Part shown: positions 1 to 5,255 of the stretch, piece after piece | How positions within the stretch are numbered: the first letter of the stretch is position 1 | How the letters are laid out: every line of letters begins with the position of its first letter | Source: Spirochaetia bacterium | GTDB taxonomy: Bacteria; Spirochaetota; UBA12135 | Length of the DNA stretch: 5,450 bases | NCBI GenBank assembly: GCA_003497555.1 | Contig: DNNS01000188.1 | Coordinates: forward strand, 1 to 5,450 | Direction: 5' to 3' | Program-made: the position numbers and the translations under genes | Notes under the pieces: model-generated | Seen by the model: the letters and a program-made list of their open reading frames with translations, nothing else | Told to the model about the DNA's origin: nothing | The model's database searches: none

Positions 1-1248
1 GCCGGTAAAATTTTTTTGTACGGCATTTTCCGCATGGGTAAGCACATTAAACACGCGCCTGATAAGACTTGCCCCTAAAACTTTGAATCCTTTTTTTGCA
101 AACCATCCGCCGTAAGGAAGAGAGTCAAAGGTACCGGTTTTTGCATCAGCATTTACACAGGAGTCAAAGTCTTTGCGTAATTCCGGCGGAGCTTCCTGCA
201 GATAGGTATTTACATCAATCAAAGCGCCTTTTCTAATCGGACGAAACCGTATTTTTTCTTCGCGCAAGTTTTCCGGATTATATGACCAGTCAACAACTAT
301 TGCGCTGCGCAGGAATTGTTCCGCCATTTCCGGATAATGAAGAAGCATGTCTCCCCAGAAAAGGGCAGTTTTGCTGTTTTCTTTTTGTATATAGTCAAAA
401 ACCTTATTTACATAATCAGAATACAGCCGGCTGATGCTGTTTTCAGTTTTGAAGTCAGAGCAGGCGCTGCAGGTGCCGAGCAGTGTTGTTTCATCTGCGC
501 CAATATGAAAAAAACGGGAATTAGGATGGAGCTCGAGAACTTCTCCGGCCATAGACTTGAACAACTGAAATGTATCGGGCTTTAACGGGCAGCCCATGGA
601 AACATCTTCCGGATATTCGCGCAGCCCTGCATATTTTTGATGTTTTAATATATATTCCCAGTGCCCCAGGCATTGCACCAGGGGAATTATTTCCAGGCAA
701 TGCGCTTCGGCCTCAGCCGCAAATGCGCGTATTTGATCTTTACTGAAAGCGCTTGCTGCAGGAATTATCTTGCAAAAATCAAATTTTATTTTATCTTCAT
801 ATTCAACCAGCAGATAATTTATTTTCATGGAAGCAATTCGTCTCGGCAGATTCATGAGATATTCAAAATTCCAGCCGACACGTTTTAGGTCCAGGTGAAG
901 AATGCGCATTTCAAGGTCTGCCCAGTCTTCTATATAGCCCTCAGCAGGAATACCATCGCTTTCAAGTAATTGCCGTAACGTCATTATTGCATAATACGCA
1001 CCGTGCTCTCCGGCTGATATTATTTTTACCCGGCTGCTGCTGAATTCCAGCCGGTATTCATCATTACGGGCAAGCGCCGGATTATGCTCCAGAACCAGCA
1101 TCAGGCCTTTTTTACCGGGTGTGCAGCATAGTTCAGCAGAATGAATAATCCGCCGGCTGAATATTTTATCTGCAGTAAAACCGTTGATACTTTTAATAAA
1201 AGCTCCGGAATAACAGGTGTGTTTGGGTTCAGGAAGAAAGTGTATCAT
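1..1248 (-). CDS. Family 20 glycoside hydrolase (beta-N-acetylhexosaminidase-like), C-terminus beyond window
   Basis: The frame is open from ATG at 1248 to base 1, giving 416 residues with no stop, so the C-terminus is cut off by the window edge. Residues 1-110 look like the GH20 N-terminal domain, with the opening MIHFLPEPKH and GAYYAIMTLRQLL at 83-95. The catalytic barrel follows from about 114 (MRILHLDLKRVGWN). LGHWEYILKH (194-203) and HIGADE (248-253) are typical of the family; D252-E253 is the expected catalytic pair for substrate-assisted hydrolysis of terminal GlcNAc or GalNAc. FWGDM (297-301) and DWSYNP (320-325) fit later barrel strands with substrate-lining tryptophans. A Cys pair, GTCSAC (258-263), follows the catalytic site. 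No signal peptide is visible, so a cytoplasmic location is inferred. A weak AGAG lies 8 nt upstream of the ATG, and the start sits 14 bp after the deacetylase stop, so the two genes are probably co-transcribed. Family assignment is firm; exact substrate is unknown. Confidence 0.88.
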   Translation of the reverse strand, partial: MIHFLPEPKHTCYSGAFIKSINGFTADKIFSRRIIHSAELCCTPGKKGLMLVLEHNPALARNDEYRLEFSSSRVKIISAGEHGAYYAIMTLRQLLESDGIPAEGYIEDWADLEMRILHLDLKRVGWNFEYLMNLPRRIASMKINYLLVEYEDKIKFDFCKIIPAASAFSKDQIRAFAAEAEAHCLEIIPLVQCLGHWEYILKHQKYAGLREYPEDVSMGCPLKPDTFQLFKSMAGEVLELHPNSRFFHIGADETTLLGTCSACSDFKTENSISRLYSDYVNKVFDYIQKENSKTALFWGDMLLHYPEMAEQFLRSAIVVDWSYNPENLREEKIRFRPIRKGALIDVNTYLQEAPPELRKDFDSCVNADAKTGTFDSLPYGGWFAKKGFKVLGASLIRRVFNVLTHAENAVQKNFTG

Positions 1249-1262
1249 ATTAAAATCTCTGA

Positions 1263-2024
1263 TTATTGCAATAAACCGTTTTTAATCGTGGAAAAGGCTT
1301 CGGCATATTTGCAGTTACATGCCCATCCCCAGAATTTCGCCTGGTCTTTCAGTCTTTCCAGCATCCATTCTGCACACTGGCTTTCATGAATTTTCAGCAA
1401 GGCAATTTTTTTTTCGATATAATCAGTAATATTAACATAGGTATCGGGCGGAATCATAAATGGCCGCCGGGGAATGGAGGGTGAAAGTAATATTCCTTTA
1501 TAATTTTTTTTTAAAGCGCTGTCAAAAGCATGCTGGCAGAGAAGACAGGTGCTGTAATGTTCAGTATTATGATCTGCAGTTTCAGTAAAAACAAATTCCG
1601 GCTGATTTTCCAGAATAATTTGCGTAACTCTTTCGACACATTCCTTATTGTGATAGGCTGTTAATATGCTGGGCATTTCACAATTTATTTTTTCAGGCGC
1701 TTCAGAACCGAAGCGAAGCTCAACCCCCTTGAAAATACCGTTTTTATGATACCCGCCTTGCGGGTAATCAAGAAAAATCGGTTTTGTTCCCAGAATTTCA
1801 GCTGCAGCGCAGGCTTCTTTTCTTCGTACAGCATAACATTCATCAGGGGGCATGGGCGCCTGGCCGTAAACCGCGCTTTTCCGCGCGTCGCTTCCTGCCA
1901 TGTTATTTGTTGCCATAACATATATTATTTTATACCCCTGATCTTTATATTTAAGCAGGGTTCCGCCGGCCTTGATTTCAATATCGTCCGCATGCGCAAA
2001 CAGCGCCATTATGCATTTATTCAT
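1263..2024 (-). CDS. PIG-L/LmbE-family zinc-dependent N-acetyl sugar deacetylase
   Basis: This 253-residue protein has the PIG-L/LmbE fold signature. The N-terminal strand MALFAHADDIE (6-16) matches the family AHPDD motif with Pro replaced by Ala. H11 and D14 are the expected zinc ligands and D13 the expected general base. VRRKEACAAAEILG (66-79) is the conserved Arg/Glu helix. DHNTEH (151-156) supplies the third metal ligand, probably H156. HESQ (213-216) and YAEAF (240-244) are typical C-terminal motifs. Relatives remove acetyl groups from N-acetylglucosamine-containing molecules (GlcNAc-PI, the mycothiol and bacillithiol precursors, diacetylchitobiose). The frame stays open to GTG/ATG-type starts up to 2174, but the extra 50 residues would overlap the araC gene and lack family features. 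ATG 2024 has a GAGG box 5 nt upstream and gives the normal N-terminus. The gene lies first in an operon with the GH20 gene. Together they could trim and deacetylate amino-sugar glycans (inference). Confidence 0.87.
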   Translation of the reverse strand: MNKCIMALFAHADDIEIKAGGTLLKYKDQGYKIIYVMATNNMAGSDARKSAVYGQAPMPPDECYAVRRKEACAAAEILGTKPIFLDYPQGGYHKNGIFKGVELRFGSEAPEKINCEMPSILTAYHNKECVERVTQIILENQPEFVFTETADHNTEHYSTCLLCQHAFDSALKKNYKGILLSPSIPRRPFMIPPDTYVNITDYIEKKIALLKIHESQCAEWMLERLKDQAKFWGWACNCKYAEAFSTIKNGLLQ

Positions 2025-2029
2025 TATTG

Positions 2030-2033
2030 CCTC
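2030..2033 (-). promoter_or_regulatory. Ribosome binding site deciding the deacetylase start
   Basis: On the minus strand GAGG lies 5 nt before the ATG at 2024. It is the clearest Shine-Dalgarno sequence near any candidate start of this gene and is the main reason for rejecting the longer reading from 2174. Confidence 0.65.
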
Positions 2034-2075
2034 GTTTCCACAGCAATTCATCTGAATCGCACCAGTGCAAGTCAT

Positions 2076-2104
2076 ATTATAGTGATTTATTTTTGATATT
2101 ACAA
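2076..2104 (-). promoter_or_regulatory. Candidate sigma70-type promoter for the deacetylase-GH20 operon
   Basis: Read on the minus strand, TTGTAA (2104-2099; 4 of 6 matches to the -35 consensus) is followed after exactly 17 bp by a perfect TATAAT (2081-2076). The start of transcription would fall near 2069, leaving an untranslated leader of about 45 nt before the GAGG box. A short inverted repeat, GCAC-CA-GTGC (2059-2068), lies right at the predicted start point and could be a regulator site. Confidence 0.6.
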
Positions 2105-2110
2105 TATAAT
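2082..2110 (+). promoter_or_regulatory. Candidate promoter for the araC-family gene
   Basis: A perfect TATAAT lies at 2105-2110, about 30 bp before the gene start. The hexamer 17 bp upstream, GTGATT (2082-2087), is a poor -35 box, so the promoter may be weak or need an activator. Its -10 box directly abuts the -35 box of the opposite-facing deacetylase promoter, so polymerase binding in the two directions would probably exclude each other. Confidence 0.4.
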
Positions 2111-2139
2111 AAACAGTAAATACTTGTACTGAATCGGTG

Positions 2140-2976
2140 ATGAATAATTTATTACGCGTTATACAGGAAATCAATAAACCGCAAGCGGTTCTTAAATTTA
2201 TTCCCAGGCATACTTCCTATGTTTATTTTAATTATGAAAGAGAGGGAAATCCGCCCCTGATTCCTTATCATAATTTACAATATGTATTAGATGGAAAAGT
2301 TACGCGCATTATTAACGGCAAAACCTATATTTGCCCCAAAAATTCATTTTTCTGGTTAATACCCGAAACAAAATACGCTTATAAATTTTCAGCCGGCGCC
2401 CATGTTGCAATTATCTACCTGGAAATAACCGGGAAAAATATTGATAAATATTTTATGCCGGAAAGAATACTTCATATTACGGATGCGGAATCAATACTGT
2501 ATTTTTACCGCCTGATTATGGCCGAAACGCTGAAAAAAAATACCACTGAAAACCGGATAAAATTAAAAAGCCTGTTTCTGTTTCTGCTTGCCGAACTCCA
2601 GGAAAAACCCGATAACAAACAGCAAAAAAAATATATTTTTACGGAAAGCCAGCAATTACAGATAAACCTGTTTATTCAGAACAATGTTGAAAAAAAAATT
2701 GATTCCCGGAATATCGCAAAAATTCTTAATCTTTCCCGGGACTACGGAATGAGAATTTTCAAGAATACTTTCGGATATTCTCCGCGTACCTATATCATGA
2801 GGGAAAAAATCAAGGCCGCTTCGCTGGAGATCATGAACTCTGCCCCAAGTATAAAAAAAATTGCGGAAAAATACGGATACGACGATATATTTCTTTTCAG
2901 CAGGCTTTTTAAAAAAGTAATGGGTAAAAGCCCGGCGCTTTTCAGGAAAGAAAACTTCATCAAGATCCGCTACTGA
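2140..2976 (+). CDS. AraC-family transcriptional regulator with N-terminal cupin-like sensor domain
   Basis: The protein has 278 residues from ATG 2140, a usual length for AraC-type sugar regulators. Residues about 20-100 look like the cupin sensor fold, with the stretch VLDGKVTRIINGKTYICPKNSFFWLIP (49-75) resembling the ligand-binding barrel of AraC relatives. The C-terminal 100 residues carry two helix-turn-helix units. The first spans about 187-215 (NIAKILNLSRDYGMRIFKNT, then FGYSP). The second is at about 236-270 (IAEKYGYDDIFLFSRLFKKV, then MGKSPALFRK) and matches the AraC family signature. A GTG codon directly precedes the ATG, so a one-residue longer start is possible. No good ribosome binding site precedes either, and a stop at 2110-2112 prevents a longer reading. 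It is divergent from the deacetylase-GH20 operon, its most likely target; the flavoenzyme operon downstream is a second possibility. The gene is visibly richer in A/T and lysine codons than the oxidoreductase gene that follows. Its ligand is unknown, probably a sugar. Confidence 0.9.
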   Translation: MNNLLRVIQEINKPQAVLKFIPRHTSYVYFNYEREGNPPLIPYHNLQYVLDGKVTRIINGKTYICPKNSFFWLIPETKYAYKFSAGAHVAIIYLEITGKNIDKYFMPERILHITDAESILYFYRLIMAETLKKNTTENRIKLKSLFLFLLAELQEKPDNKQQKKYIFTESQQLQINLFIQNNVEKKIDSRNIAKILNLSRDYGMRIFKNTFGYSPRTYIMREKIKAASLEIMNSAPSIKKIAEKYGYDDIFLFSRLFKKVMGKSPALFRKENFIKIRY

Positions 2977-3035
2977 CTTGCCTCGCGCCCTTTTACGATA
3001 TTTACCCAATACCCTTTTGCCGGAACAAAAAATTC

Positions 3036-3059
3036 TCAATAGTTGCATGCAACTATTGA
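3036..3059 (+). promoter_or_regulatory. Perfect 24-bp palindromic operator overlapping the -35 box
   Basis: The half-site TCAATAGTTGCA is followed with no spacer by its exact reverse complement. The right end covers the first four bases of the TTGACA -35 box (3056-3061), so a protein bound here would block RNA polymerase. Perfect dyad symmetry fits a homodimeric repressor, most simply the LacI-family protein encoded second in this operon. The centre is a T/A-type step (GCATGC) rather than the CG usually found in LacI-family operators, so the assignment of the binder is inferred. Copies of the half-site were not noticed elsewhere in the window. Confidence 0.75.
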
Positions 3060-3084
3060 CAGAACTTGTTTTATGGATTATAAT
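3056..3084 (+). promoter_or_regulatory. Exact-consensus sigma70-type promoter of the flavoenzyme operon
   Basis: TTGACA (3056-3061) and TATAAT (3079-3084) are both perfect matches, separated by the optimal 17 bp. Transcription would start near 3091, giving a leader of only about 20 nt before the first gene. An A-rich tract at 3024-3032 lies upstream and could act as an UP element. A promoter this strong would need tight repression, which fits the overlapping palindrome. Confidence 0.85.
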
Positions 3085-3103
3085 ATCACATAATCCGCCG
3101 CCT

Positions 3104-3108
3104 GGAAG
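3104..3108 (+). promoter_or_regulatory. Ribosome binding site of the OYE-family gene
   Basis: GGAAG lies 5 nt before ATG 3114. It supports this start, as does the family-typical N-terminus LLFSPLAIKGKTAPNRFV immediately after it. Confidence 0.6.
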
Positions 3109-3113
3109 TAAAA

Positions 3114-4262
3114 ATGCCCTACCCTCTTCTGTTTTCGCCTCTGGCCATTAAAGGTAAAACCGCGCCCAACCGTTTTGTATCCCAGCCCATGGAGGCCAAT
3201 GACAGCGATCAGGGAAAAGTATCGGAACGGGCAATCATGCGCTATAAAAAATTAGCTGCCGGCAAATGGGGCATTGTCTTTGTCGAGGCTCTTTCTGTTT
3301 CAGCTTCTTCCCTGGCCAGAAAAAACGGCATGATACTTAACCGCGACAATCTTGGCGGTTTCCGGCGCCTGGTCGGTGAATTTAAAAAAATCGATCCCAG
3401 GGCCCTGCTTATTTTTCAAATTTCCCACTCCGGAAACCGCAGCGGCGATTTTTCGCGTAAAACATCAATCTGCCCTCGTGCGGAAAAAAACACCGAATAT
3501 CTTTCTGCCGGCGAGATCGAAGAGATCCGCAGGTCATTTGTTGAGGCTGCCGTGCTTTCTGCCAAGGCGGGGGCAGACGGCATTGATTTCAAAATGTGTC
3601 ACGGTTATTTCGGATCCGAAATGCTCAGGCCGGCCAATACCAGGCCTGATATCTGGGGCGGCTCATTTGAAAACCGCACACGCTTTCTGAAATTATCGGT
3701 TCCTGAAATTCGTACTATGGTTGACAATGAAGGGTTTTTAATCGGCACCAGAATCTCCATGTATGAAGGTATACGCGGCGGCACCGGAACATCCGGGGAA
3801 AACGAGATAATCGAAGATCTTGCCGAAACCGGAAAACTCATCAGACTGCTGGAATCTCTCGGGCTCGATTACCTGAATGTCTCCGCCGGTATTCCCGGCA
3901 TTACCTCTGAAATCACCCGCCCGGTTCCGCACGGCAGATATCTTTATCTGCATCACTTCCGCTATACCAGGCTGGCTAAAGAACTTTGCTCAAAAATGAA
4001 AATAATCGGCTCTGCCTATTCCCTTCTTAAAGAAGAAGGCCTGGCGCTGGCTGAAGAAAACATAAAGAAGGGATACGCCGATTTTGCCGGCTGGGGAAGA
4101 CAATCTTTGGCAGATCCGCTGTTCCCCCAAAAAGTTTCTGAAAATAAAAAAATCAATTTTTGCGAAGCCTGTTCGGGCTGCACGCGCCTGATGCAGAGAC
4201 AGGTGAATATCGGCTGTATTCTTTACGATCAATACTACTCAGATCTGCATAAAAACAAATAA
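3114..4262 (+). CDS. Old Yellow Enzyme-family FMN oxidoreductase with C-terminal 4Fe-4S motif (short form)
   Basis: This 382-residue protein follows the OYE/2,4-dienoyl-CoA reductase barrel from end to end. It shows LFSPLAIKGKTAPNRFVSQPM (6-26), QISHSGNR (102-109), DGIDFKMCHGY (155-165), WGGSFENRTRFL (181-192), and GWGRQSLADPLF (326-337) near the FMN phosphate site. The family usually has EIHxAHGY; here the first His of the active-site region is K160, while H163 and Y165 remain. NFCEACSGCTRLMQRQVNIGC (349-368) gives C-x2-C-x2-C-x11-C, close to the 4Fe-4S site of trimethylamine dehydrogenase and dienoyl-CoA reductase. The protein ends 14 residues later, so it lacks the FAD/NAD(P)H domain of those long enzymes (over 640 residues). 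Relatives reduce C=C bonds next to carbonyls or pass electrons onward. It is the first gene of an operon behind a strong, probably LacI-controlled promoter. No signal peptide is seen, so it is likely cytoplasmic. The substrate is unknown. Confidence 0.88.
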   Translation: MPYPLLFSPLAIKGKTAPNRFVSQPMEANDSDQGKVSERAIMRYKKLAAGKWGIVFVEALSVSASSLARKNGMILNRDNLGGFRRLVGEFKKIDPRALLIFQISHSGNRSGDFSRKTSICPRAEKNTEYLSAGEIEEIRRSFVEAAVLSAKAGADGIDFKMCHGYFGSEMLRPANTRPDIWGGSFENRTRFLKLSVPEIRTMVDNEGFLIGTRISMYEGIRGGTGTSGENEIIEDLAETGKLIRLLESLGLDYLNVSAGIPGITSEITRPVPHGRYLYLHHFRYTRLAKELCSKMKIIGSAYSLLKEEGLALAEENIKKGYADFAGWGRQSLADPLFPQKVSENKKINFCEACSGCTRLMQRQVNIGCILYDQYYSDLHKNK

Positions 4263-5255
4263 ATGCCGCCCGAAAAAATTTCTATTTACGATATTGCGGA
4301 AAAAACCGGAACCGCAGCCAGTACGGTTTCCCGGGCGCTCGATAACTCCGCCCTGATCAGCAGGGAACGCCGCGGCTTCATTCAGAAAACCGCCAGGCAG
4401 ATGGGTTTTTACCGGCGCTCAACCTGCAGACAGCAAAACCGCAAGATTTTCAATATCAGTCTTGTTCTTTCATCCGCTCCCAGCGCCGGTCTTAATCTTT
4501 TTTATGATTTTTCCGAACTGCTGGCAGGGCTTAAGGACGGCCTGGGAAAAATCAAATATCATCTGTCTGTTGAATTAATAAAAAAAAATGAAACGTCAAT
4601 GCAAAATAAAAAAGCCTACAATCCTCATGGAATAATTTATGCATTTACCACGCCCGGGATAAAAACAATTGCGATCTGCCGTAAAAACCATCTTCCGGTT
4701 ATGGTTTTAAACCGTATAATTAAAAATCTCAGCTATGTCTCGGCCGGAAACCAGCAAGGCATAATCACCCTGTTTAACCGGGCGGCGGAAAAAATTAAAA
4801 ATCTAAAACCCTGTTTTATCGCCTATGCCGGAAACCGCGATATTTCCGCACAACGAAAAAACGGGTTTTTACGCGCCTGTAAAGAAACCGGTATCCGCCA
4901 GGGTAAAATTTTTACCATAAAAAATCCTGATCAAATCAGCGCTAAAATGGCGGCTTCTCTAAGCAGACATTATAATCTGGCCATGTGTTTTAATGATCTT
5001 TTTGCCCTGCGCCTGATTCAAATGTGCCATCAGGCAAAAATTTCCATTCCCGCAGGACTGGCTGTTACCGGTTACGACTGCGCTCCGGTAAGAAATCTTT
5101 TTATTCCGGCCATTGATACCATAACCCTGCCGGTTTATGAAATGGGCCGCGAGGCCGGAATCTGGATGCGCGAACAGATGATTGAAAAAAAAAACACCCT
5201 GCTGCAGAAAATTATTCCCGGGGAATATATCAGGGGAGAAACCATTCATGCCTGA
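4263..5255 (+). CDS. LacI/GalR-family transcriptional repressor, probably autoregulatory
   Basis: The 330-residue length is normal for the LacI/GalR family. Residues 6-58 are the DNA-binding domain: ISIYDIAEKTG, then TAASTVSRALDN (17-28) as recognition helix. The periplasmic-binding-protein-like sensor follows from about 63 (FNISLVLSS), with PHGIIYAF (121-128), VMVLNR (146-151), the domain-2 stretch CFNDLFALRLIQMCHQAKIS (242-261) and AVTGYD (267-272). The hinge helix is odd. Where relatives have a P-N-A-L-A-R-S-L type sequence, this one has R-R-S-T-C-R-Q-Q (51-58), so the minor-groove leucine is replaced by Q58. The ATG follows the stop of the preceding gene with no intervening base and no clear Shine-Dalgarno, so translational coupling is likely. 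A runs of 9 and 10 bases lie at 4580-4588 and 5185-5194. The most likely target is the palindrome at 3036-3059, giving negative autoregulation of the operon. The inducer is unknown. Confidence 0.9.
   Translation: MPPEKISIYDIAEKTGTAASTVSRALDNSALISRERRGFIQKTARQMGFYRRSTCRQQNRKIFNISLVLSSAPSAGLNLFYDFSELLAGLKDGLGKIKYHLSVELIKKNETSMQNKKAYNPHGIIYAFTTPGIKTIAICRKNHLPVMVLNRIIKNLSYVSAGNQQGIITLFNRAAEKIKNLKPCFIAYAGNRDISAQRKNGFLRACKETGIRQGKIFTIKNPDQISAKMAASLSRHYNLAMCFNDLFALRLIQMCHQAKISIPAGLAVTGYDCAPVRNLFIPAIDTITLPVYEMGREAGIWMREQMIEKKNTLLQKIIPGEYIRGETIHA
5232..5238 (+). promoter_or_regulatory. Ribosome binding site of the FAD flavoprotein gene, inside the LacI-family gene
   Basis: AGGGGAG lies 9 nt before ATG 5248 and within the last codons of the LacI-family gene. 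It is the strongest Shine-Dalgarno-like sequence in the operon and indicates efficient initiation of the downstream flavoprotein despite the overlap. Confidence 0.65.

Noticed and set aside
316..888. Two plus-strand open frames (316-585 and 661-888)
   Set aside because: Both are antisense to the GH20 catalytic domain, whose frame is continuous and carries the family motifs.
1746..2096. Plus-strand open frame of 116 codons
   Set aside because: It is antisense to the deacetylase and reads into the control region; its composition is not protein-like and no motif is present.
2025..2174. N-terminal extension of the deacetylase to 2174
   Set aside because: It would add 50 residues with no family similarity, overlap the divergent araC start and swallow both promoters, while ATG 2024 has a good GAGG site and a normal PIG-L N-terminus.
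2988..3018. Repeated CCCTTTT (2988-2994 and 3012-3018) upstream of the palindrome as an AraC site
   Set aside because: The repeats are only 7 bp and 24 bp apart, off the roughly two-turn spacing usual for AraC half-sites, so chance is as likely.
2656..3048. Minus-strand open frame of 130 codons opposite the araC gene
   Set aside because: It lies antisense to the well-conserved AraC helix-turn-helix region, has no recognisable domain, and its start falls inside the palindrome, so it is a shadow frame.
3036..3075. Palindrome as an intrinsic terminator for the araC gene
   Set aside because: The hairpin would have a 10-bp stem and CATG loop, but the stem is AT-rich and only a broken T tract follows. 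Its exact overlap with a consensus -35 box fits an operator better.
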